Shown: piece by piece, positions 1 to 6,341 of the stretch | Numbering within the stretch: the first letter of the stretch is position 1 | Layout of the letters: each line of letters opens with the position of its first letter | NCBI GenBank assembly: GCA_035292685.1 | Contig: DATDPP010000081.1 | Span: 1 to 12,904 of the forward strand | DNA from: JALYNX01 sp035292685 | GTDB taxonomy: Bacteria; Actinomycetota; Acidimicrobiia; Spongiisociales; ZC4RG35 | Reading direction: 5' to 3' | DNA length: 12,904 bases | Notes under the pieces: generated by a model | The model's input: only the letters and a program-made list of their open reading frames with translations | What the model was told of the DNA's origin: nothing | The model's database searches: none | Position numbers and translations under genes: made by a program

Positions 1-699
1 CTCGGCCTGCTGGGTGGCCACTTTCGGGTCGGCGGCCCGCCGGGGATGGGGTAGGTCGATGGCGATGTCGTCGAAGATCCGGCCGCCCGGGGCGAGAACG
101 ATGATTCGATCCGAAAGCTGGACCGCCTCGACCACGTCGTGGGTGACGAAGAGCACCGTCTTGCGGGTCGCGGTCCACAGCTCCTGGAGATGGTCACGAA
201 GCGAGCGGGCGGTGATGGCATCGAGATGGCTGAACGGCTCGTCCATGAGCAAGAGATCGGGCTCCACCGAGAAGGCGCGTGCGATCCCGACCCGTTGTTG
301 CATCCCACCCGAGAGCTGGCCGGGGAACATGTCATGAGTGTGACTCAGCCCGACCATCTCCAAATAGCGGGCAGCCTTCTCGTCGCCATCGTCGTCCCGA
401 ACGTAGAGCATGTTTTGCATCACAGTCCGCCACGGGAGTAGTCGGGCATCCTGAAAGACATATCCCAGATGGGCCGGGCGAGCGCCCTCGGTAACTGAGA
501 CCGTCCCGCCGGTCGGGTTCTCCACGCCGGACAGGATATTGAGCAGAGTGCTCTTGCCGCATCCCGAGGGCCCGACGATGGATACGAAAACGTTGCCGTC
601 CACCTCGAGCGAGATGTCGCCGATCGCGGTGACAGGATCTCCGCCCTTCTGAGGCGGCGGGAAGATCTTGCTGAGGCGTTGGATGTCTACTCGGGCCAT
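1..699 (-). CDS. ABC transporter ATP-binding protein, NitT/TauT (SsuB/TauB) type, partial at C-terminus
   Basis: This is the cytoplasmic ATPase that drives an organic-anion importer. The frame is open from ATG 699 to the window edge (233 codons), so about 20-30 C-terminal residues are probably missing given the usual 250-260 aa. All ABC motifs are seen: Walker A GPSGCGKST (43-51), Q-loop FQD (82-84) followed by the ARLLPW stretch typical of the nitrate/sulfonate/taurine group, signature LSGGMQQR (129-136), Walker B LLLMDE (149-154), D-loop SHLD (157-160) and H-loop VTHD (185-188). The start lies 1 bp after the TGA of the second permease, with an AGGTAGG-like ribosome site just upstream, so it is the last visible gene of the four-gene transporter operon. 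The family is certain. The transported substrate cannot be read from the ATPase. Confidence 0.95.
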   Translation of the reverse strand, partial: MARVDIQRLSKIFPPPQKGGDPVTAIGDISLEVDGNVFVSIVGPSGCGKSTLLNILSGVENPTGGTVSVTEGARPAHLGYVFQDARLLPWRTVMQNMLYVRDDDGDEKAARYLEMVGLSHTHDMFPGQLSGGMQQRVGIARAFSVEPDLLLMDEPFSHLDAITARSLRDHLQELWTATRKTVLFVTHDVVEAVQLSDRIIVLAPGGRIFDDIAIDLPHPRRAADPKVATQQAE

Positions 700-700
700 G

Positions 701-1573
701 TCACACACCTACCTGCTCTTGTTGGGCGAGCTCGACCTCGACCTCGATCGGGTCCCTCCATCGGAACGCACGTGTCTGAAGCCGGTTCAGGACGACACGG
801 TCGAGCACCACGATGAAGAAGATGAAGACGATCACCCATCCAACGAAGCCCCGGTAGCGGTTGGCGTCGAACCAGTAGCGAGTGCGGAAGCCGACCCCGG
901 CCTGACCGCTGAACCACTCCGAGAGCAGGATCGCGTTCCAGCCAACGATGATGGCGAAGCGGAGGCCGGCGAAGATATAGCCGGCCACCGCAGGGAGGAT
1001 GAGGTGGCGAAACTGTTTCCATCGGCTCACCTCGAAAGCTGCGGACATGTTCCTCAAATCCGGGGTGATGGCTCGCACGCCTTGTGCCACGTTGATGGCG
1101 ACGAAGGGAAACGCGACAAAGGCCACCGTGAGCACCGGCGCCCTCCACGAGATCCCGAACCACATCGTGGTCAGGAATGCCCAAACGAATGCTGGCATGG
1201 TGAGCAGGACCAACACCGTGTCGTTGAGCAGGGCCCGGGCCATGCCGTAAGACCCGATCACCACACCGATCAGCAGCCCGGCGGTGAACCCGATGAACAA
1301 CCCCGCCGAGAAGCGGCGCAATGTGATGGCGAAATGCTCCCAGAACTCACCTGTGACGATCCCGCCGTGGGATCCGCCGGTGATCTCCACATAGAGGAAG
1401 TTGGCGACCTCGGCGGGTCCCGGCACCCTCTCTGCTATCAAGGTCAACAGCTGCCAGAGCCCGACGAAGACGACGATCGCAGTGAGTTGCGCCCCGATCG
1501 GGCTGATCAGCCACTGCCGGATTGGCCCCGGCGAAGGTGGGCTCTCCTGCAGAGTCACGGGCGCGGAGGTCAC
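701..1573 (-). CDS. ABC transporter permease 2, NitT/TauT (SsuC/TauC) type
   Basis: This inner-membrane permease (290 aa) is one half of the importer pore. I start it at GTG 1573, which overlaps the TGA of permease 1 as GTGA and has GGGAG 8 nt upstream. The frame stays open far upstream, to 2296, only as a shadow of permease 1. After a roughly 25-residue cytoplasmic tail there are about six hydrophobic segments: near 30-48, 88-108, 118-137, 145-162, 200-220 and 244-263. The EAA loop that docks on the ATPase reads MSAAFEVSRWKQFRHLILP (176-194). The WFSGQAGVGF stretch (220-229) matches the conserved region after the EAA loop in SsuC/TauC proteins. It is paralogous to permease 1, so the pore is probably a heterodimer; most SsuABC/TauABC systems have a single permease gene. 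Confidence 0.93.
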   Translation of the reverse strand: MTSAPVTLQESPPSPGPIRQWLISPIGAQLTAIVVFVGLWQLLTLIAERVPGPAEVANFLYVEITGGSHGGIVTGEFWEHFAITLRRFSAGLFIGFTAGLLIGVVIGSYGMARALLNDTVLVLLTMPAFVWAFLTTMWFGISWRAPVLTVAFVAFPFVAINVAQGVRAITPDLRNMSAAFEVSRWKQFRHLILPAVAGYIFAGLRFAIIVGWNAILLSEWFSGQAGVGFRTRYWFDANRYRGFVGWVIVFIFFIVVLDRVVLNRLQTRAFRWRDPIEVEVELAQQEQVGV

Positions 1574-2403
1574 TGGTTGCGCTCCCACTGACGCCACCGG
1601 AAGAGCCGTCTCTCGATCCTCACCAACACGAACCTCTCCAGGAGCAACATGAAGGCCACGAACAGGAGCACCCAGGCGATCACCGCCGGCATGTTGAACA
1701 GTTGGTAATTGCGACGGATCTGAAACCCGATCCCCTTCGACGACCCGAAGACCTCGGTGAGGGTGCCCACCTTCCAGGCGAGGGAGAAGGAGAGACGTAC
1801 CCCGGCGAAGATGAAGGGAAGGACGGACGGAACGACGACATGTCGGAAGACCTGACTCTCGGTCCTGCCATAGGCAGTGCTCATGTCGATGAGGCGGCGG
1901 TCGACACCGCGCACACCTTCGGCCACGTTGATGGCCACGTAGGGCATAGCGATCAGACCAACCGCCAGCACCGGCCCCCAGAAGGAGATGCCGAACACCA
2001 CGAACGCCATCACCGCATAGGTCAGACCCGGGATCGCCCCAGCCACCACCACCGGCGCCTGGAGGAAGTTGCCCCAATACTTGCTTCTCCCCATCAGGAA
2101 CCCGACCGGAGTCCCGATCACCACCGCGGCGAAGAAGCCGGCAAGCACCCGGATGACGCTGGCCCAGAACTGAGTCCAGAAGTCGCCCTCGAAGATCGTG
2201 CGGATCTCCTGGACAACCCGAGGAGGCGATGGGAGACGTGCCTCGGAGCCGAGAACGGCCGACAGGATCCACCAGACGGCGAGAAAGAAGAGCCATCCCA
2301 ATAGCACAGCGAGGTACCGCCGCCGGCGGAAGCCGGCGGCGGTACGCAGAGCGTGCGCCTGATTCTGTCCTTCTGAGACGGACTCGGCGACGATGTTTGT
2401 CAT
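1570..2403 (-). CDS. ABC transporter permease 1, NitT/TauT (SsuC/TauC) type
   Basis: This is a 277-aa inner-membrane permease for the same importer. ATG 2403 lies 2 bp after the TAG of the binding-protein gene, and the 3' end overlaps permease 2 by 4 bp (GTGA), so the genes are translationally coupled. After a 30-residue polar N-terminus containing RRRR (26-29) comes a first membrane segment (about 31-51), then roughly five more. The EAA loop is MSTAYGRTESQVFRHVVVP (174-192), followed by the family-typical EVFGSSKGIGFQI (217-229). A perfect 14-bp hairpin lies inside codons 20-30 (separate entry), which may lower permease expression relative to the binding protein. The two permeases share an AINVA(E/Q)GVR stretch, encoded by an identical 14-base run (1922-1935 and 1086-1099), consistent with old duplication plus conservation. 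Confidence 0.93.
   Translation of the reverse strand: MTNIVAESVSEGQNQAHALRTAAGFRRRRYLAVLLGWLFFLAVWWILSAVLGSEARLPSPPRVVQEIRTIFEGDFWTQFWASVIRVLAGFFAAVVIGTPVGFLMGRSKYWGNFLQAPVVVAGAIPGLTYAVMAFVVFGISFWGPVLAVGLIAMPYVAINVAEGVRGVDRRLIDMSTAYGRTESQVFRHVVVPSVLPFIFAGVRLSFSLAWKVGTLTEVFGSSKGIGFQIRRNYQLFNMPAVIAWVLLFVAFMLLLERFVLVRIERRLFRWRQWERNQ
2314..2345 (-). repeat. Perfect 14-bp stem-loop inside the start of permease 1
   Basis: GTACCGCCGCCGGC (2314-2327) is followed by a 4-nt loop (2328-2331) and its exact reverse complement (2332-2345). In the mRNA the stem is closed by a UUCC loop between C and G, giving a very stable hairpin that begins 59 nt into the permease coding region (codons 20-30, encoding Arg/Ala/Gly-rich residues). 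There is no following U-run, so it is not a classic intrinsic terminator. It could protect the 3' end of the upstream binding-protein mRNA, slow ribosomes, or be an inserted palindromic element. The pairing is seen directly; the role is inferred. Confidence 0.75.
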
Positions 2404-2405
2404 TC

Positions 2406-3446
2406 CTACGGGGTCAGGATCTCAAACCGGGGATTCTCGTCGTCCTCCGCCATGAACCCGTTCTCCCGCATGATGTCGAACAGCGGCAGTTCGGCGTCGA
2501 GCCACTCCTGATCGAGATACACCGAGGTCACGAACCAGTCGTGCTCCGCTAGCCAGTCCTGCATGAACTGGACCTGCTCGTCACCTTCGACTGCGAAGTG
2601 CTGCGGGTAGCTCGCGATTATGTCGGACTTGTTGGCCTGCCACTCGTCGATTCCTCGCTGCCACAGACTCAGGAAGAAAGCGATTTCATCCGGATGGTCG
2701 TCGTACCACTCCTCATTGGCCAGGAACACGTTGATCATCGGGCCCTCATGACCGGGGTTCTCGGCGATCTCCTGCGCATAGAGCTCGGCCGAGGTCCGCC
2801 CGTCGTAGAGGACCCGGAGCTCATCATTGATCAGCTGGTTGACCGCGAAGTCGGGCAGCACCAGACCGGCTGCTGTCTCCTCCGCCGCCGTCGCCGGACC
2901 GGTGTTGGTGATGTCGACCTGGGTCAGCTCGAAGTCTCCGCCACCGGTGCGGAAGTCGAGGCCGTGCAAGTCGGAGGCGATGACGCCCCAGATCAGGGTC
3001 GAGGACACCGAGTCCCACACCGCCAGGGTCTGCCCGGTCAGATCCTCCAGCGTCTGACTCGTGGTGTCCGAGACGGGCACAGCCAGGACCGAGCGGTCGA
3101 TGTTGTACTTGCCGAACACTACCGAGGTGGTCCCTGCCTGCTTGTCCAAAGTCGGCACCTCGAAGTCACCGACCGAGACGATGTCGGCGAAGCCGCCGGC
3201 ATAGATCCCGAACTCGTCCCAGGTCACCTGGGCCAGGATGCAGATCCCGGACTCCTGCTCCATCTCGTCCTTGATCCCTTGGTCGTTCAAGTAGTCCCAG
3301 ACCGGGTCCGGGGCAAAAGTGAAGCGAATGACCGACTCGCAGCCACCGCCTCCCTCGCTGGTGTCGTCGGTGGCACCGTCGTTCCCGCAGGCGGCGGCGA
3401 CGAGCGCCAGCGCCAGCAGTGCAACCAACATGCCTTTCGTTTTCAT
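2406..3446 (-). CDS. NitT/TauT-type ABC transporter substrate-binding lipoprotein
   Basis: This is the extracytoplasmic solute-binding protein (346 aa) that captures the importer's substrate. Residues 1-19 form a lipoprotein signal: basic MKTKG, a hydrophobic core, then VAAAC with the lipidated Cys at 20. A flexible acidic/Gly linker follows (GNDGATDDTSEGGGG). The mature part has the two-lobe NMT1/SsuA-like pattern, including the early WDEFGIYAGG...ADIVSVG region and a middle DLTGQTLAVWDS region, where this family moves from lobe 1 to lobe 2. ATG 3446 has a near-ideal AGGAGGAG site 3 nt upstream, the strongest in the operon, as expected for a protein needed in excess. It is the first gene of the operon and diverges from the MDR gene. 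Nitrate, sulfonate, taurine, pyrimidine-precursor and aromatic-acid carriers all share this fold, so the ligand is unknown. Confidence 0.93.
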   Translation of the reverse strand: MKTKGMLVALLALALVAAACGNDGATDDTSEGGGGCESVIRFTFAPDPVWDYLNDQGIKDEMEQESGICILAQVTWDEFGIYAGGFADIVSVGDFEVPTLDKQAGTTSVVFGKYNIDRSVLAVPVSDTTSQTLEDLTGQTLAVWDSVSSTLIWGVIASDLHGLDFRTGGGDFELTQVDITNTGPATAAEETAAGLVLPDFAVNQLINDELRVLYDGRTSAELYAQEIAENPGHEGPMINVFLANEEWYDDHPDEIAFFLSLWQRGIDEWQANKSDIIASYPQHFAVEGDEQVQFMQDWLAEHDWFVTSVYLDQEWLDAELPLFDIMRENGFMAEDDENPRFEILTP

Positions 3447-3497
3447 CTTCTCCTCCTGTTGTTCACCGGGCGGTAGCCCATGTGTCCTTGGCTCCTC

Positions 3498-3533
3498 GCA
3501 CCCGCTCTATCGGCGAGATAGCCGAGCGGGTGC
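3498..3533 (-). repeat. Hairpin in the leader of the transporter operon
   Basis: GCACCCGCTC (3498-3507) and GAGCGGGTGC (3524-3533) are perfect reverse complements. Inside them, TATC and GATA can pair across GGCGA, leaving a 3-nt bulge. In the minus-strand transcript the structure ends about 50 nt before the binding-protein ATG. It has no U-tract. It could be an operator or an mRNA-stabilising leader hairpin. No known riboswitch class was recognised. Confidence 0.55.
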
Positions 3534-3619
3534 TCATATCCACCAGGGCCCGATTCAACACGATGACAGTCGCCTTGTAGCGATCGGTCGAGTGGCGGAT
3601 CACATTCAATGGTGTGGAT

Positions 3620-3641
3620 CCTATACAATGTCTGATATAGG
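3620..3641. promoter_or_regulatory. 22-bp dyad (CCTATA-N10-TATAGG), candidate operator
   Basis: CCTATA (3620-3625) and TATAGG (3636-3641) are perfect inverted repeats separated by 10 bp, about two helical turns end to end, as expected for a dimeric repressor or activator. The dyad lies in the AT-rich core of the divergent promoter region and overlaps the candidate -10 boxes of both directions, so a bound protein could control both the importer and the MDR gene. The regulator family is not identifiable from this alone. Confidence 0.4.
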
Positions 3642-3676
3642 CGTCTCTTGATTGGCCACCAACCGGGTCAGCCAGC

Positions 3677-3696
3677 CACCCCGCCAAACCGGGGTG
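3677..3696 (+). repeat. GC-rich stem-loop in the MDR gene leader
   Basis: CACCCCG (3677-3683) and CGGGGTG (3690-3696) pair perfectly around a 6-nt loop, about 40 nt upstream of the MDR start codon. There is no T-run after it. It may be a leader hairpin, or may have arisen by chance in GC-rich DNA. Confidence 0.35.
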
Positions 3697-3737
3697 ACGA
3701 TTGCGGTCAAGGCCACCCGCGTTACGAAAGGCTTCTG

Positions 3738-4661
3738 ATGAGAGCACTGGTCAACCGGGGTGGTGGGGAGGTTGCCGTCGATCTCGTGGAGGTGGTCGAG
3801 CCCGATCCGAATGCCAACGAGGCAGTGGTCCGCGTCGAGGCCATGGCGGTCAATCGGGGCGAGTTGCGGCTCTTATCTACCCGCCCTCAGGGGTGGCGAC
3901 CCGGACAGGATGTGGCCGGGGTCGTCGCGTCGCCGGCAGCTGACGGTTCGGGCCCACAGGAGGGGATCCGGGTTGTGGCCTGGCCGGAGCAGGCCGGATG
4001 GGCAGAGAGAGTCGCAGTGCCGTCGAGTCATCTCGCCACACTCGGCGCAGGGGTCAGCGCGTCGAAGGCAGCGACTCTTCCCATCGCGGGGATGACAGCG
4101 CTCCGGATCCTCCGCATCGGTGACGACCTGAACGGGAAGAGGGTCCTCGTCACCGGAGCTGCAGGAGGGGTAGGCCGCTTCGCAGTCGAGATGGCGGCGC
4201 GGTCGGGGGCAGTGGTCACGGGGGTGGCTGCGGGACCTTCACGAGCCGAGGGGTTGGAGGAGCTCGGCGCGTACGCTGTCGTCGAGGACATCGAGCGGGC
4301 CGAGGAGAACTTCGACATGATCCTGGAAGCAGTGGGGGGGACCTCCTTGGAAGCCTCGATCCGTCTCATCGCTCCCGGGGGAACAATCGTCGTGTTCGGT
4401 AACTCGTCGAACAGCCCTGCCCGGGTTTCCTTCGGCGATTTCAGAGGTCGGGCCGGAGCTCGGATCGAGGCCTTCTTCGTCTACGAAAGCGGAGAGCCAC
4501 CGACCTTTGGCCACGACCTGCAACTCCTCGCCGACATGGTCGCCGAAGGGTCGCTCCACCCCCAGGTCGGGCTGGAGGCCCCATGGACCGAGGCGAACTC
4601 AGTCTTCCAAGCCGTGGCCAACCGTCAGGTCAACGGCAAGGCGGTGTTGTTGGTGGAGTGA
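3738..4661 (+). CDS. Zinc-free MDR-family (quinone oxidoreductase-like) NAD(P)H-dependent oxidoreductase
   Basis: This is a 307-aa cytoplasmic medium-chain dehydrogenase/reductase. The N-terminal GroES-like domain has EAMAVNRGELRLL (35-46) and the PGQDVAGVV signature (55-63). The Rossmann domain has the nucleotide-binding loop VLVTGAAGGVGRFAVEMAA (136-154). A late LEAPW...F.A...R.V.GKAVL block closes the catalytic domain. No structural or catalytic zinc-site Cys cluster is present, which points to quinone reductase, enoyl-CoA reductase or prostaglandin-reductase-like members rather than zinc alcohol dehydrogenases. I chose ATG 3738 (GAAAGG 8 nt upstream) because the fold begins at MRALV; the frame is open further up but encodes no family-like sequence. 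It stands alone, divergent from the importer and convergent with the ThDP gene. It may reduce an enone or enoyl intermediate of the pathway; the substrate is unknown. Confidence 0.88.
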   Translation: MRALVNRGGGEVAVDLVEVVEPDPNANEAVVRVEAMAVNRGELRLLSTRPQGWRPGQDVAGVVASPAADGSGPQEGIRVVAWPEQAGWAERVAVPSSHLATLGAGVSASKAATLPIAGMTALRILRIGDDLNGKRVLVTGAAGGVGRFAVEMAARSGAVVTGVAAGPSRAEGLEELGAYAVVEDIERAEENFDMILEAVGGTSLEASIRLIAPGGTIVVFGNSSNSPARVSFGDFRGRAGARIEAFFVYESGEPPTFGHDLQLLADMVAEGSLHPQVGLEAPWTEANSVFQAVANRQVNGKAVLLVE

Positions 4662-4682
4662 CCCAGCGCCGGGTCACTCCAC
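4653..4682. terminator. Bidirectional hairpin spanning both stop codons of convergent genes
   Basis: GTGGAGTGACCC (4653-4664) and GGGTCACTCCAC (4671-4682) are perfect 12-bp reverse complements around a 6-nt loop. The stem contains the TGA of the MDR gene (4659-4661) and the TGA of the ThDP gene (4676-4674). Both proteins therefore end in the same Val-Glu-stop. The symmetry allows it to act on transcripts from either side. There is no strong U-tract on either side, so termination may be non-canonical, or the hairpin may serve as an mRNA 3'-end stabiliser. Confidence 0.75.
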
Positions 4683-6341
4683 GGCCACCGGGGCGAGGGC
4701 GTCGATGTCGGTCACCACATCGATGACCACCGGCCGATCAGCGGATAGCGCCCGGTCGAACGCCGACGCCAGATCGGCTGGCTTCTCGACCCTGATCCCG
4801 ACCGCACCGATGTCCTCTGCGAGGCGGGCGAAGTCGACTTCGGTAAACACCCACATTTCAAGTGCCTTCTCGGACTGCTCGCCGCCATAAACCCGGTCGA
4901 AGCCGCGCTTGGACTGGTTGCCTGAATGGTTGTTGTTGACCACGGTGATGCTGTTGATCCCCCAGCGCACCGCGGTCTCGATCTCGGCCACGTGATACCA
5001 GAATCCGGAATCACCTGTGAAGCAGACCACCGGACGGTCAGGTTGTGCACATTTGGCGCCAAGGGAAGCGGGAAAGGCCCAGCCCAGGTGGCCCGCACTG
5101 CGCAGATAGGACTGGGTTGGAGTCCTCAGGTCAAACATCCCACCCATCCACATCCCGGCATGACCGGTGTCGACCACCACGATCCCGTCGTCGGGGACCA
5201 GATCGGTGAGCTCGGCACAGAGCCGTTCGGGGCGCATCGGAACCTGATCCGATTCGAGCAGCGGCGCATACTCGATCCGCCAATCCGTGACGTAGCTGGC
5301 CGCCAATCCGGCCCACTCCTCGTGATCCCCGGGGTCGGTGGCCAGCTGGAGCATCCGCTCCAGAGCGGTCCGGGCGTCGGCATTGATTGCCACCTCGGCT
5401 GGGTAGTTCCGCCCCAAGGCCTCGGGGTTGATGTCGATCTGAATCGCCCGGATCCCGATCGGCGGCACCTTCCAGAAATGAGTGGTCATCCCCCCGGTCT
5501 CGGTGCCCACGAAGACAACCAGGTCGGCCTCGAGCACCACCCGGTTCGCCGAGCCCCGTGAATAGCTGCCGACCACACCGACCGAAAGCGGATGGGTCCC
5601 GGGAATGACGTCCTTCCCGTTGAGCGAGGTGGCCACCGGCACGCCGAGATGCTCGGCGAGTGCAACCAGGGCTGGGCCTCCACCGGAAACACGCACTCCC
5701 CCGCCGGCCACCAGCACCGGGCGCTGCGCACCCTGGATCAGACCCAGGGCCCGGGTCAGATCGGTGTCGGCTGCCAGAGGGCGAAAGGGTGGCGCCGAGG
5801 CGAACTGCTCCTCGCAGTAGACCTCCATGTCGGCCTCTTCGGCGTCGATCTGGCCTTCGTTCCCGGCGAACTGGATATGGACCGGGCCCGGGGCGCCGCT
5901 GGTTGCCACCCGGAACGCCTGACGAAGAAGGTCGGGGATCCGCTCCACGGCATCGATGGTCACGTTCATCTTGGTCACCGTCTCGAAGGCTGGAATATCA
6001 TCCACCTCCTGATACACCTTGCGGAACTTGGTGTGCGGATCCCGGCCCCCGGTGAAGGCGATCACCGGCGAATGGGCGAGATAGGCGTCACGGAGGCCGG
6101 CAGCGAGGTTGTGGGCCCCCACCACCTGAGCAGCACAGATCCCGGGTCGCCCCGAGGCCCGGGCGTACCCATCTGCCATATAGGCGGCCGGTTTCTCCCC
6201 GTGCGGGCGCAGCCGATTGATCGAGGTGTGCGCCTCCAGCTCGACCATGGTCCTTCGCAGCACGGCCGGGACATGGAAGAGGTGGGTGACCCCGTAACCG
6301 TCGAGCATCTCGGCCAAGATCCGGGCGCCGGTGGTCATCAT
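4674..6341 (-). CDS. Thiamine-diphosphate-dependent enzyme, acetolactate synthase/2-hydroxyacyl-CoA lyase superfamily
   Basis: This 555-aa cytoplasmic ThDP enzyme makes or breaks C-C bonds next to a carbonyl. It has the three-domain layout. The Pyr domain carries the catalytic Glu in HGEKPAA (E49), followed by MADGYARASGRPG. The central domain has VLVAGGG. The PP domain has the ThDP/Mg motif starting GDSGFW (443-448) and ending NNNH (469-472). It keeps the usual length of IlvB-type proteins. ATG 6341 overlaps the TGA of the MaoC-C gene (ATGA); an adjacent in-frame ATG at 6338 is an alternative start. Upstream of these the open frame is not homologous. It is last in the acyl-CoA dehydrogenase-MaoC-MaoC operon, so a CoA-ester or 2-oxoacid substrate is likely. 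The absence of a small regulatory subunit gene argues against biosynthetic acetolactate synthase. Oxalyl-CoA decarboxylase-like, 2-hydroxyacyl-CoA lyase-like or 2-oxoacid decarboxylase activity cannot be separated by eye. Confidence 0.88.
   Translation of the reverse strand: MMTTGARILAEMLDGYGVTHLFHVPAVLRRTMVELEAHTSINRLRPHGEKPAAYMADGYARASGRPGICAAQVVGAHNLAAGLRDAYLAHSPVIAFTGGRDPHTKFRKVYQEVDDIPAFETVTKMNVTIDAVERIPDLLRQAFRVATSGAPGPVHIQFAGNEGQIDAEEADMEVYCEEQFASAPPFRPLAADTDLTRALGLIQGAQRPVLVAGGGVRVSGGGPALVALAEHLGVPVATSLNGKDVIPGTHPLSVGVVGSYSRGSANRVVLEADLVVFVGTETGGMTTHFWKVPPIGIRAIQIDINPEALGRNYPAEVAINADARTALERMLQLATDPGDHEEWAGLAASYVTDWRIEYAPLLESDQVPMRPERLCAELTDLVPDDGIVVVDTGHAGMWMGGMFDLRTPTQSYLRSAGHLGWAFPASLGAKCAQPDRPVVCFTGDSGFWYHVAEIETAVRWGINSITVVNNNHSGNQSKRGFDRVYGGEQSEKALEMWVFTEVDFARLAEDIGAVGIRVEKPADLASAFDRALSADRPVVIDVVTDIDALAPVAVE

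Larger units (their letters stand above)
3447..3737. promoter_or_regulatory. Divergent promoter region between the transporter operon and the MDR gene
   Basis: This 291-bp stretch has no credible gene. It is the only sizeable non-coding region in the window and contains an AT-rich island (about 3600-3655) in otherwise GC-rich DNA. On the minus strand, TTGGTG (3662-3657) and TATATC (3639-3634) are spaced by 17 bp. This is a weak sigma-70-like promoter that would give the binding-protein mRNA a leader of roughly 180 nt. Plus-strand candidates are poorer (TATACA at 3622-3627 without a good -35 box). The region also holds a dyad at 3620-3641 and hairpins at 3498-3533 and 3677-3696 (own entries). 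Promoter positions are inference; no regulator gene sits next to it. Confidence 0.5.

Noticed and set aside
668..1591. Long plus-strand open frame (307 codons) opposite the permease
   Set aside because: It lies antisense to a clear permease, is rich in Asp, Glu, His and Pro with no domain pattern, and is a GC-driven shadow.
1086..1935. Identical 14-base run at 1086-1099 and 1922-1935 as a DNA repeat
   Set aside because: Both copies encode the same conserved AINVA(E/Q)GVR permease stretch in the same frame, so protein conservation explains it.
3648..3737. Upstream extension of the MDR gene by 30 codons
   Set aside because: The conserved fold begins at MRALV (3738), which has its own ribosome site; the extension holds the GC hairpin and no family-like residues.
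3463..3747. Small minus-strand open frames (94 and 61 codons) in the divergent intergenic region
   Set aside because: They overlap the promoter dyads and the MDR start, have no family resemblance or ribosome site, and differ in frame with no support.
4674..6341. Sulfoacetaldehyde acetyltransferase, suggested by the nearby taurine-type importer
   Set aside because: No taurine dehydrogenase/aminotransferase, phosphate acetyltransferase or sulfite exporter is present, and the ThDP gene is in an acyl-CoA operon separate from the importer.
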